In this document: piece after piece, positions 55,187 through 63,007 of the stretch
How the letters are laid out: each line of letters opens with the position of its first letter
How positions within the stretch are numbered: the stretch's first letter is position 1
Source of the DNA: WJKR01 sp964556395
GTDB taxonomy: Archaea; Nanobdellota; Nanobdellia; Woesearchaeales; WJKR01
Length of the DNA stretch: 64,000 nt
Direction of reading: 5' to 3'
NCBI GenBank assembly: GCA_964556395.1
Contig: CAZKVR010000001.1
Location: 213,226 to 277,225 of the forward strand
Program-made: the position numbers and the translations under genes
The notes under the pieces: generated by a model
The model's input: the letters and a program-made list of their open reading frames with translations, nothing else
Databases searched by the model: none
Told to the model about the DNA's origin: nothing

Positions 55187-55636
55187 ATGTTCGACGTAGG
55201 AAGGATTTGCGTCAAGCTCGCGGGTCGCGACGCCGGCAAGAAGTGCGTCATCGTCCAGAAGGAGGACGAGCAACACGTCCTGATAGACGGCCAGACCCGC
55301 CGCCGCAAGTGCAACGTCCGACACCTGGAACCCACCCAGCACACCGTCGACCTCAAGGAGGGCGCGAGTCACGACGAGGTCAAGCAGGTGCTGGAGAAGG
55401 CGAGCATCCAGGTGCGCGACACCAAGCCCAAGCAGGCCGGCGACAAGCCCGTGAAGCGGAAGCGCAAGAAGGAACAGCCCACGAAGAAGCCGAAGAAGCA
55501 GCCCAAGAAGGAAGCCAAGGAGCAGGAAGCGCCCGCTGAGAAGCAGGCGGAGGAGGCCAAGCAGGCCCTCGCCGGCGAGGAAAGCTCCGAAGAGCAGGCT
55601 GAGGACAAGGCGGAGACGCAGGGCCAGAAACAGTGA
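55187..55636 (+). CDS. rpl14e: 50S ribosomal protein L14e (eL14) with charged tail
   Basis: 149 residues. The first 85 are archaeal eL14: VGRICVKLAGRDAGKKCVIVQ, a KOW-like strand, HVLIDGQTRRRKCNVRHLEP and the following basic helix. The rest is a Lys/Glu/Gln/Ala tail beginning KRKRKKEQPTKKPKK, not found in normal eL14 of about 80-100 residues. It lies 80 bases after L34e, without a clear separate TATA box. Confidence 0.93.
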   Translation: MFDVGRICVKLAGRDAGKKCVIVQKEDEQHVLIDGQTRRRKCNVRHLEPTQHTVDLKEGASHDEVKQVLEKASIQVRDTKPKQAGDKPVKRKRKKEQPTKKPKKQPKKEAKEQEAPAEKQAEEAKQALAGEESSEEQAEDKAETQGQKQ

Positions 55637-55642
55637 GTTCTC

Positions 55643-55651
55643 TTTTTTTTT
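55643..55651 (+). terminator. Oligo-T terminator after the L34e-L14e operon
   Basis: Nine T residues soon after the L14e stop, ending just before the stop of the convergent pheT. Confidence 0.6.
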
Positions 55652-55652
55652 C

Positions 55653-57344
55653 TTATATCTTCATCCCTTTCGGGAGCGCATCATAGAGTTTCTCGACGTC
55701 CACTTCGAAGGCCGCCACCGGCATCTCCAACAAGAAGTTCTCAAGCACGTCCGGGTTGACCTCTCCGATGACACCTATAGGCTTCTTCCCCGCTTTGATG
55801 ACGCCGGCGCGTCCTTCGATGAAGAGCTCGTCCTGCACCGGCTCGACCGTCAGCTTGACGTCCAGCGCCAGTCCTAGCGAGTCCAGCACTTGCCGCGCCT
55901 TGGTGTAATCCGCGTCTTCAGAGCACATCACGACTGAGAGGTGCTTCTCCTCGCGCACCTTCGTCTCGGTCTTGTCGTCGTGGAAGAACACGTCGCCGCG
56001 CTCGAACAGGTGTTGCGGGTACTCGTGGTGCTTGTTCCGCTGCAGCGTCAACAGTCCCGAGCTGAGGAGGTTGGTCCTGAGCGTGTCGTACTCCTGTGAC
56101 GCTGCCTGCGCGACTTGCACGACGTTCTCAGGCCGGTTCACTTTGCGTCCTTGCGTCTCCTTGCTGGAGAGGTTGTAGTTCTTCACCTCGACGAGGCCGT
56201 GTCCGACGATCACTTGCTGGAGCTTGTCCTGGAACCGTTCCAACGGTTGTTCCTCGGCCACGGTCGCCACGTTCGGGACTTCCCCTTCCACCTTGTCCGT
56301 GCCGTACGCGATCGCCACGTCTTCCACGAGGTCGATGGGGTGTAGCATGTCGACCCTATATGGGGGGATGAGCGCGACGCTCCCCTTAGTCGAGTCCTTG
56401 TAGCCTAGGCCCATCCTCTCGAGGAGGGCCTTGACGTCCTTTTTCGTCAGTCCCATGCCGAGGTACTTGTTGATATAACTGATGTTGAACGGCATCTCCC
56501 TGGCTTGGAGCTGCGGGCTCTGGCGCGCGCCTCCGAGCGTCTTGGGATAGTCGAGCGTCATCTCCTCTATCGCTCCACCCATGTCCGCTAGTGCCGTGGC
56601 GATGATGCTCAACGCCCCGTGGACGACGTGCCAGGCGTGGCCGGAACACTCGATGAACACGTCCCGCGTCCGGGTGGTGATGCGTCCGGTCTCTTCAGAG
56701 TTGATGATGGGCGGCATGCTCAGCACCTTGCCCGTCGCGTCGAGGAACACGGGATACGCGTCCAGGCCTTCCAGGAGGTGCCCGTATTCCCTGCCGGTCG
56801 GGTGTTGCGAGAGTATCTGGTTGCCGGTCATCTCCTTCTTGGCTTCCAGGGGTGTGAATCGTATCTCGTCAGGCTTCTTCGCCGTGTACGTTATCGGTAG
56901 CGTGATGTCTTCCAAGGGGTAGATGCCGATGGCGCACCGCTTCCGGTTCCGGCCGTACGTGACGTGGAGCTTCTCTTGTATCCGGATGACGTCTTTTATC
57001 TCACGGTCCTTGAGGTGCAGTCCTTTGACGACGGCGCACGCCGTGTACGGCCGTACCTTCTCCACGGCTTTCTCCACGACGACCTCGTGGTCTTTCGTGG
57101 CTTTCTTGGCCTTGTACGTCCTGAGTCCTGGCTTGTCGCCGACGAAGCTGGCGAACGCCCGGTTGAAGCCTTGCTGGCTGAGGAGGTCTGGCCGGTTCGG
57201 GAATATCTCGACGTCAATCTCGTCTTTTTCCAGTCGTTCCAGGTCTGTCCCTAGCAGGCTGATGCGTTCCTTCAGGTCCTCGTCGTTCCGTTTCTTCGTG
57301 CAGGCGTCCTGCAATGCTTTCTTGCTCAGGGTGATGGTGGGCAT
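55653..57344 (-). CDS. pheT: Phenylalanine-tRNA ligase beta subunit, archaeal type
   Basis: 563 residues. The N-terminal B3/B4-like editing region has TCTKKRNDEDLKERISLLG and EIFPNRPDLLSQQGFNRAFASF, a central B5 domain with FNISYINKYLGMGLTKKDVKALLERMG and PPYRVDMLHPIDLVEDVAIAYGTDKV, and a catalytic-like domain with LLSSGLLTLQRNKHHEYPQHLFERGDV. Length fits archaeal/eukaryotic PheT. It follows the LOG gene by 3 bases; the three genes are one operon led by pheS. Confidence 0.95.
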   Translation of the reverse strand: MPTITLSKKALQDACTKKRNDEDLKERISLLGTDLERLEKDEIDVEIFPNRPDLLSQQGFNRAFASFVGDKPGLRTYKAKKATKDHEVVVEKAVEKVRPYTACAVVKGLHLKDREIKDVIRIQEKLHVTYGRNRKRCAIGIYPLEDITLPITYTAKKPDEIRFTPLEAKKEMTGNQILSQHPTGREYGHLLEGLDAYPVFLDATGKVLSMPPIINSEETGRITTRTRDVFIECSGHAWHVVHGALSIIATALADMGGAIEEMTLDYPKTLGGARQSPQLQAREMPFNISYINKYLGMGLTKKDVKALLERMGLGYKDSTKGSVALIPPYRVDMLHPIDLVEDVAIAYGTDKVEGEVPNVATVAEEQPLERFQDKLQQVIVGHGLVEVKNYNLSSKETQGRKVNRPENVVQVAQAASQEYDTLRTNLLSSGLLTLQRNKHHEYPQHLFERGDVFFHDDKTETKVREEKHLSVVMCSEDADYTKARQVLDSLGLALDVKLTVEPVQDELFIEGRAGVIKAGKKPIGVIGEVNPDVLENFLLEMPVAAFEVDVEKLYDALPKGMKI

Positions 57345-57347
57345 CGT

Positions 57348-57971
57348 CTACTTCTTCGGCTTTTTCTTCTTGGCTTTCTTCTTGACGCGGAGGTTCCAGT
57401 TCTGGTGCTCCTCGCGTTCCAGGAGTTCGAGGTCGTGCTTGGTCTTCTTCGCCTTGTGCTTGTTGATGAGGTCCAATAATAGTTCGACGCCTTCCTTGGC
57501 GCTGTCGGCGCCGTAGATCTTCTGCGTCTTGCGGATGTCGAAGTACGTGTCGCTGATCTCTTTCGCCATGCCGCCTGACGGCGTGATGCATACGGTCGGC
57601 TTGCTCTGCATGTACGCGTACGTCACTTCGTTCAGCGTCCCTGCGCCTCCTCCGACGACGATGGCGCCGTCGCAGCTGTTCAGGTTGATCGAGTTCCGGC
57701 TCCACCCGATGCCCGTCGCCACGACGTAGTCGGCGTATGCGTTGACGTGGCTCTTGTCCTCCCAGGGGACGATGGCCATGGTGTCGCCTCCTTCTTCCTT
57801 GGCGCCTTTGAGGGCTGCTTCCATGACGCCTAGTCCTCCGCCGCTGAGGACGACGCACCCGTGCTTTGCGAGGTGCTTGCCGACTTGTTCCGCGTACTTG
57901 TACGCTTTCTTCGTGCAGATGACCTTGCTGCTTCCGAGTACCACTATCTGGAGTTTTTTCGTGCTTTTCAT
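57348..57971 (-). CDS. LOG-family Rossmann-fold protein
   Basis: 207 residues. GSSKVICTKKAYKYAEQVGKHLAKHGCVVLSGGGLGVMEAALKGA gives the nucleotide-binding strand-turn, and VVGGGAGTLNEVTYAYMQSKPT carries the GGGxGTxxE motif of LOG/lysine decarboxylase-like proteins, which release free base from nucleotide monophosphates. The C-terminal end is a Lys-rich tail. Its place inside the pheS-pheT operon is unusual and no role in tRNA charging is known. Confidence 0.88.
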   Translation of the reverse strand: MKSTKKLQIVVLGSSKVICTKKAYKYAEQVGKHLAKHGCVVLSGGGLGVMEAALKGAKEEGGDTMAIVPWEDKSHVNAYADYVVATGIGWSRNSINLNSCDGAIVVGGGAGTLNEVTYAYMQSKPTVCITPSGGMAKEISDTYFDIRKTQKIYGADSAKEGVELLLDLINKHKAKKTKHDLELLEREEHQNWNLRVKKKAKKKKPKK

Positions 57972-57987
57972 GTTCTTGCCTCTTTTT

Positions 57988-59514
57988 TCATCTCGTGTCG
58001 TGCTTCATCCCTCGCAGTTGTTTGAGGTCGTTATCGTACAGTTTCCTGATGTCCGTGATGTCGTAGTAGGGCGCTATGATCCGTTCCAGTCCGAGTCCCC
58101 ATGCTAATACTGGTATCTCTTCTCCTATCAGGGTCTTGGTGACTTCCGGTCGGAAGATGCCTGCGCCTCCCATCTCCACCCATTCTTTCTTCTCAGGGTG
58201 CCAGGCTTCCACTTCGATGCTCGGTTCCGTGTAGGGGAAGTGCGCCGGCCTCATCCTCACGCTGGGGAATCCCATCTTCTTGTAGAACGCTTCGAGGTAT
58301 CCTTTGAGGTGTTTCAGGTTGGCGTCCGGGTCGATGACGATGCCGTCGACCTGGTGGAATTCGAACAGGTGTTTCCAGTCCAGCGCTTCGTTCCTGTAGA
58401 CTTTCCCGACGCTGAAGAACTTCGCTGGGAGGTCTTCTTTCTTGATGTTCGCCAGTTTCTGCGCCGATAGCACTGTGGTGTGTGTCCGTAGCAGGTTCTT
58501 CAGTGACAAGGAGGGGTCGAACGGTGTCCGCCACCCGGTGCTGCCCGTGTCGCCGCCGTCCTCGTGGGCCGCTTTGACGCGCTTCCACGCCCGCTTGTCC
58601 TTCACCTGTCCTTTGGCGGGGTCTTTGAGGTAGTAGGTGTCCTGCATCTCCCTGGCGGGGTGGTCTTGCGGTACGAACAGCGCGTCGAGGTCCCAGAACG
58701 CTGTCTGGACGTGCGTGCCGGCCATCTCTTTGAAGCCCATCTCGAGCCAGATGCTCTTGACGTACCTGATGGCTTCGTTGACGAAGTGTTGCCGCCCCTT
58801 GTGCTTGTGCGGCACCGCCGCTTCGAGGTCGTATGGCCGGAACTTTTTCTTCTTCCAGCTGCCGTCTTTCAGCATGGTTGGTGTGAGCCGGTCGATGCCC
58901 GCGTCCTGGCTGATGCCTTGTTCTATGAGTTTCTTGCCTTTGGCGGTGGGTGTGGCGGTGATGGTCTTCTTGGTGTCTTGCTTGATGATCCTCTTTCGTT
59001 TCTTGAGGTTGTCGGCGGCGAACTTCTCTTCCGGTTTCAGTTCTTTGACTGGTTTGGGGAAGCTTCCTTTGAGGAATCGTTCTTCCAGGCTCTCTTCTTG
59101 GAGCAGTTTCTTTCCTGCGTCGGTGATGGTGAGGTGTAGCTTGCCGTCTTTCTTCTCGATGTCGATGGCTGCTTTCTTCTTGAGGGCTCCGATGACGATG
59201 TTGAGCTCGTCTTTCGCCAGCCCTTCTTTGGTGAGGTCGTCCGTCGTCTTGGTTCCTTTTGAGAGTGCTTTGAGCGCTCGTCGTTCTGGTAGGCCGTCAT
59301 CCTTGTAGGTGTGGCCGTTCTCGTCGAGCTCGATGTATTCTTCTTGCTCTTCCTTGACGGCTGCCAGGCCTTTGTTGGAGAGCCATTGTAGGGCTCTTTT
59401 CGCTTCCACTTCCTGCAGGCCGCTCTTTTCCACCAGTTCTTGGAGCGATGAGTGGTGCTTGAGTAGTGGTAGGACTTTGCGTTCGAGCCTGTGGAGGCTG
59501 TCTGCCGTCGTCAT
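57988..59514 (-). CDS. pheS: Phenylalanine-tRNA ligase alpha subunit, archaeal type
   Basis: 508 residues. Two or three N-terminal winged-helix DNA-binding-like domains (LERKVLPLLKHHSSLQELVEKSGLQEVEAKRALQWL, then EGLAKDELNIVIGALKKKAAI) precede the class II catalytic core: motif 1 KSIWLEMGFKEMAG, motif 2 YRNEALDWKHLFEFHQVDGIVIDP and motif 3 ILAWGLGLERIIAPYY. Leaderless: CTTTTATATG lies 29 bases upstream. The palindromic element at 59573 is 25 bases behind that box. Confidence 0.96.
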   Translation of the reverse strand: MTTADSLHRLERKVLPLLKHHSSLQELVEKSGLQEVEAKRALQWLSNKGLAAVKEEQEEYIELDENGHTYKDDGLPERRALKALSKGTKTTDDLTKEGLAKDELNIVIGALKKKAAIDIEKKDGKLHLTITDAGKKLLQEESLEERFLKGSFPKPVKELKPEEKFAADNLKKRKRIIKQDTKKTITATPTAKGKKLIEQGISQDAGIDRLTPTMLKDGSWKKKKFRPYDLEAAVPHKHKGRQHFVNEAIRYVKSIWLEMGFKEMAGTHVQTAFWDLDALFVPQDHPAREMQDTYYLKDPAKGQVKDKRAWKRVKAAHEDGGDTGSTGWRTPFDPSLSLKNLLRTHTTVLSAQKLANIKKEDLPAKFFSVGKVYRNEALDWKHLFEFHQVDGIVIDPDANLKHLKGYLEAFYKKMGFPSVRMRPAHFPYTEPSIEVEAWHPEKKEWVEMGGAGIFRPEVTKTLIGEEIPVLAWGLGLERIIAPYYDITDIRKLYDNDLKQLRGMKHDTR

Positions 59515-59537
59515 CGTGGTTTGTGCATATGGGTTGC

Positions 59538-59547
59538 CATATAAAAG
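59538..59547 (-). promoter_or_regulatory. TATA box of the pheS operon
   Basis: CTTTTATATG on the minus strand, centred about 28 bases before the ATG at 59514. Confidence 0.65.
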
Positions 59548-59572
59548 TGTTTCTTGTCGGTGTCTGGAACAC

Positions 59573-59595
59573 CATAATTATTTTCTTTATAGAAA
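59573..59595 (-). repeat. AT-rich palindromic element upstream of pheS
   Basis: 23 bases identical to 54753-54775, including TTTCTTTATAGAAA, and lying 25 bases upstream of the pheS TATA box. Only one half of the two-part element is present. Confidence 0.55.
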
Positions 59596-59637
59596 CATAT
59601 TCTTTCTTTTTTCAAGAGGGAACATTATACTATCGGC

Positions 59638-61128
59638 TCAAGAACACCCCACGCGCTCCCGGCTCACCACGATGTTGTCGAAATAGACATGGATGGGCGT
59701 CGACGGCAACGACCCCTCATAAGGCCCGCCGACCTCCAGCTCGTCGAAGGAGTCAGGCAACGACGCGCTTCGCTCGGCCGCAAGTGAACCGTCCAGCCAC
59801 AGCCTGAAGGAATCGGTCGAGGCATCCAACTCCTCCTCGACGCAATACCACTGCCCGTTAGAAAGGACAGCCGCGTCTGACAAGTCGTCTCCGACGCCGA
59901 CGAGCAGCCTGGCCTTGGACGGGTCGCCCTGCCACTGCCGCGCCTCAAGCACCGCGCCGTCCAGGATGGACAGCCGCACGCCGTCGACGGGCTGCGTGAA
60001 ATCCTCCTCGAAGTATACGAAGTAGCGCAGGAACACGTTGTCCTCCGACTCGAACGTCGTCCTCGCCCTGAGGTCTGACGTCAGGCTTCCCGACTGGTAC
60101 TTGAGGTCGAGGCTGTAGTCGCCGGCGTATGTCACGTCGCCGTTCACATCCGCGTAGGGGTTGAGGTAGTCCCACGTATTCCCTGACCCTGACTCGAACC
60201 CGTCGTAGAACAACACTTCGGGCGTGCCGCACGGCTGTTCCTGGTGGGTGTTGTCGCAGCAGAAACCCTCATAATACGGGTCGCCACCGCACAGGCACCC
60301 TTTCAATGTGATCTCACCTTCGCCGCACTGCTCGCACTCCGCATCGGACCCGTCGCAGTCCTGGTCGATGCCATCGCCGCAGATATCCGTTGCCATAGGA
60401 TGGATGCTGCTGTTCGTGTCGTCGCAGTCCTCTGCCTGCAATGCACCGTCGCCGTCGAGGTCGTCGTCAGGCGTGCTCGGGTCGCAGTCGTCGTCCTTGC
60501 CGTTGTACACGGTCTCGTTCATACCGGGGTTCACCGCGGGGTCCGTGTCGTCGCAGTCGGTCTCGTTGAAGAAGCACTCGTCAGACCCCCTGGCGCCGTA
60601 CCCGTCGCCGTCCTCGTCGATGCAGGCCTTGAACGGGCCCGTCTCGAGGTCGACGCCCTGGATGTGCCAGTACCCGCAGTCGCTCGGTGTCTTGCACCCG
60701 CAGTGCCACGTCTCGTTCTCATCGACGCATATCCATGCGCCGACGAACAGGTCGTCGCCTTCCCGCATCGGGATGTTGTCGTAGGATCCTTCGATGTCTG
60801 CCGAGACGCTGTTCTTGATCCAGTCGTTGCCGCTCAGGCTGACCGGTTTCCAGCCGTCATGGGTGTAATAATAGATGGTGGCGTAGATGGCTGTGGTCTC
60901 CGAACCGATGTCGGCCTCGACGTGGAAAGTCTCCTCGTCTATGTGGTAGTAGTGGAGCTTGATGAGGTCTTCCCCGGTGAACGCGTCGTACGGCGGCGCG
61001 AAGCTGTCAGTCTCTTCTGACTGCAGGACTGCCATGCCGGTCATCTGCCCCGGCAGGCTGAGGACGAGGAGGGCTCCGAAGAGGAGGAAGAGCCCTTGCC
61101 ACACCAACGGTTCGTGGAGCCGTTCCAT
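59638..61128 (-). CDS. Secreted protein with MopE-like repeats and lectin/lyase-like C-terminal domain
   Basis: 496 residues. An N-terminal TM/signal segment (LFLLFGALLVLSLPGQMTGMAVL) is followed by a beta domain, then about 130 residues of Asp/Cys-rich repeats of the MopE type: DEDGDGYGARGSDECF, TDCDDTDPAVNPG, NGKDDDCDPSTPDDDLDGDG, DCDDTNSSIHP and DGIDQDCDGSDAEC. The C-terminal 200 residues form a beta-rich concanavalin-like domain (FYDGFESGSGNTWDY, ATYAGDYSLDLKYQSG). Probably a calcium- or copper-binding surface protein that binds polymers. Leaderless from a box at 61150-61158. Confidence 0.85.
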   Translation of the reverse strand: MERLHEPLVWQGLFLLFGALLVLSLPGQMTGMAVLQSEETDSFAPPYDAFTGEDLIKLHYYHIDEETFHVEADIGSETTAIYATIYYYTHDGWKPVSLSGNDWIKNSVSADIEGSYDNIPMREGDDLFVGAWICVDENETWHCGCKTPSDCGYWHIQGVDLETGPFKACIDEDGDGYGARGSDECFFNETDCDDTDPAVNPGMNETVYNGKDDDCDPSTPDDDLDGDGALQAEDCDDTNSSIHPMATDICGDGIDQDCDGSDAECEQCGEGEITLKGCLCGGDPYYEGFCCDNTHQEQPCGTPEVLFYDGFESGSGNTWDYLNPYADVNGDVTYAGDYSLDLKYQSGSLTSDLRARTTFESEDNVFLRYFVYFEEDFTQPVDGVRLSILDGAVLEARQWQGDPSKARLLVGVGDDLSDAAVLSNGQWYCVEEELDASTDSFRLWLDGSLAAERSASLPDSFDELEVGGPYEGSLPSTPIHVYFDNIVVSRERVGCS

Positions 61129-61149
61129 ATGACCCTAACACCACTTCTC

Positions 61150-61158
61150 GTTTAAAAG
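61150..61158 (-). promoter_or_regulatory. TATA box of the MopE-like gene
   Basis: CTTTTAAAC on the minus strand, 26 bases before the ATG at 61128. Confidence 0.6.
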
Positions 61159-61195
61159 CGTTGCCATAAGAAGAAGATAAGAAAAGTAAAAGGAT

Positions 61196-62008
61196 TCATT
61201 TCTTGGCCTTGACGACCTTCATCTCCTTCCACGCCAGCTCGAACAGTTGTTCGAGGGCTGAGGCGAAGAACGGCGTGTTGATCCAGATGCCGATGTCGTA
61301 CGTCGGATGGATCTCCTGGTCGTTCATCACCATGAAGACGAGCTCCTTGCCGTCCACGACCGAGAACCGGGCTTGCGCCTTGGTGTGCCTGACCTCTGCG
61401 ATGCCATCGAGGTCTTTGGCCACCTCTTCGGTCTCCTTCGTCATGGGGGCCGCGAGGCGGATCTTGACGCCTCGTTTCTTGAGCTGTTCGAACACCGGCT
61501 TGAACCCTTCCACCTTACGTAGGAAGCCTTCGCTGGTCGTCATGATGGTGACCGTCTCCTCCGCGTTCCTGATCGTCAGTTCGAGGTGGTTGTACAGGTT
61601 GTGCCTGCCTCGCAGGCTGCCTGACAGGTCGCTCGGCTCCACGAGCTCCACGCCTTGCGTGTGCAGGTTGTTGAGCTCGTCGATGATGTCCGTGTCCTTG
61701 AGGTCTTCGAGCTTCTTCACTTGTTCTTGCGCGCCCTCTTTGACGTGTTTCTTCACGCGTTCCAGGACTTCCTTCGGGTTCACCGCGATGTACTTGATCG
61801 GCTTGCCCAGCTTCATGATGACGAATCCTTTCTTCTCCAATGATTCGAGCACGTCGTACGACCGGCTGCGCGGCACGTTAGCGATGTCCGACAACTCGCC
61901 GGCGGTGCTGACTCCTCGTGAGAGCAGCGCCGTCCATATCTTGACCTCATACAGGTTGAGGGAGAAATACCGTCGTAGCTTGTTCAGAAACTCTTCTTTC
62001 ACAATCAT
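61196..62008 (-). CDS. TrmB-family transcriptional regulator, paralogue 2
   Basis: 270 residues from the ATG at 62008 (MIVKEEFLNKLRRYF), the same length as the 38004 protein and with the same start pattern. Helix-turn-helix NLYEVKIWTALLSRGVSTAGELSDIANVPRSRSYDVLESLEKKGF, a coiled-coil linker, then the TrmB effector domain with IRNAEETVTIMTTSEGFLRK, VKIRLAAPMTKETEEV and RFSVVDGKELVFMVM. The DNA-reading helices of the two paralogues are nearly identical, so they may share sites. TATA at 62048-62057 and a Gly-rich leader GGGGGTATGTGAGG precede the ATG. Confidence 0.92.
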   Translation of the reverse strand: MIVKEEFLNKLRRYFSLNLYEVKIWTALLSRGVSTAGELSDIANVPRSRSYDVLESLEKKGFVIMKLGKPIKYIAVNPKEVLERVKKHVKEGAQEQVKKLEDLKDTDIIDELNNLHTQGVELVEPSDLSGSLRGRHNLYNHLELTIRNAEETVTIMTTSEGFLRKVEGFKPVFEQLKKRGVKIRLAAPMTKETEEVAKDLDGIAEVRHTKAQARFSVVDGKELVFMVMNDQEIHPTYDIGIWINTPFFASALEQLFELAWKEMKVVKAKK

Positions 62009-62047
62009 CCTCACATACCCCCAAAGGGTCTGGTACTCGTTCACCCC

Positions 62048-62057
62048 TTTTTAATAC
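62048..62057 (-). promoter_or_regulatory. TATA box of the 61196 TrmB-like gene
   Basis: GTATTAAAAA on the minus strand about 44 bases before the ATG at 62008, giving a leader of about 18 bases with a purine-rich sequence. Confidence 0.5.
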
Positions 62058-62139
62058 GCACTAACTCCCACTACTATAAATATGTTACGCTTTTTCTCTA
62101 TCGCGGAATGGTACTCTTTTTTTGTCATAGGGTGACAGT

Positions 62140-62145
62140 AAAAAA
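62140..62145 (-). terminator. Oligo-T terminator after the Pelota-methyltransferase pair
   Basis: Six T residues on the minus strand right after the methyltransferase stop at 62150. Confidence 0.45.
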
Positions 62146-62149
62146 CCGT

Positions 62150-63007
62150 TCACTCCTCGAGCGGTATGACGTAGAACTCCTCATCGGAAAGGGTGAACTG
62201 GCTCGGTTTTAAACCTTGCGCTTCCACGAACTTCGTGAACCAGTTCTCCTTGCCGCCCTGCCTGAATGCCCGTCCGCTCAGGCTCCGGAGCGAGAACGAG
62301 ACGACGAGGTGTGTCAGTGTTGGGTGTTTCATGAGTGTGGTGACGAGTTTCTTGGTGACGTCCCTACGTTGGGATTCCAGCGTGTCGACGAGCTTGAACA
62401 GGAATGCTGTATCTGCATCTATGTCTTTGAGATGGCTGTGGTTGTCGGGTTCTTCGAGGTCGAGGACGAACGCCTCCCCTTCGATGCCTGTCTTTTGGAA
62501 GAACTCGTTGACGAGGCTCATGTCCTCCTCGCTCACGTCGCAGCACGTGTACTTGGGAGTGCACCCGAGCAAGGCGTAGCTGAACGGGTTGAACCCGCAG
62601 CCCAGGTCGAGGACGTGCCTTGGCGTGCCGGTGAGGGAGAATATCTTCTCGTACAATTCCTTATACTGGCCCGCTCTTTCTTTCGTGGAGCGGTGGGTGT
62701 CCAATAATCTTTGCAGTGATTCCTCCTTTTTTTCTTCGGGCGCTTCCAGGTATTCCTCCATGCGTTTCCGCTCTTCCTCGCGGGACTCGGTACGGAACAT
62801 GCCGTACGCCGTCCTGAGCTTGGCACGCACTTCCTTCACTGCCTTCTTGTACGCCGTCGTCCGTTCGTCATACCCTTTCTCTTCCAAGGCTTTCTTGACA
62901 CCAGGGTTGTCCGACAAGAACTGGCTGACGTATTTCTCTACGAAGCCGTCGCTGAGGTGCGAGAACTCCTTCTTCCTCTTGACGTCCTTGACGAGCGGGT
63001 TCACCAT
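62150..63007 (-). CDS. ArmA/FmrO-like 16S rRNA methyltransferase family protein
   Basis: 285 residues from the ATG at 63007, overlapping the Pelota stop. An N-terminal helical domain with FVEKYVSQFLSDNPGVKKALEEKG and a STKERAGQYKELYEKIFSLTGTPRHVLDLGCGFNPF block that matches the family of aminoglycoside-resistance rRNA (guanine-N7) methyltransferases (ArmA, RmtB, FmrO); SAM motif I is VLDLGCGFNPF. The core continues CDVSEEDMSLVNEFFQKTG and ends HLVVSFSLRSLSGR. Assignment is by pattern. Coupling to Pelota suggests ribosome-related methylation rather than drug resistance. Confidence 0.75.
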   Translation of the reverse strand: MVNPLVKDVKRKKEFSHLSDGFVEKYVSQFLSDNPGVKKALEEKGYDERTTAYKKAVKEVRAKLRTAYGMFRTESREEERKRMEEYLEAPEEKKEESLQRLLDTHRSTKERAGQYKELYEKIFSLTGTPRHVLDLGCGFNPFSYALLGCTPKYTCCDVSEEDMSLVNEFFQKTGIEGEAFVLDLEEPDNHSHLKDIDADTAFLFKLVDTLESQRRDVTKKLVTTLMKHPTLTHLVVSFSLRSLSGRAFRQGGKENWFTKFVEAQGLKPSQFTLSDEEFYVIPLEE

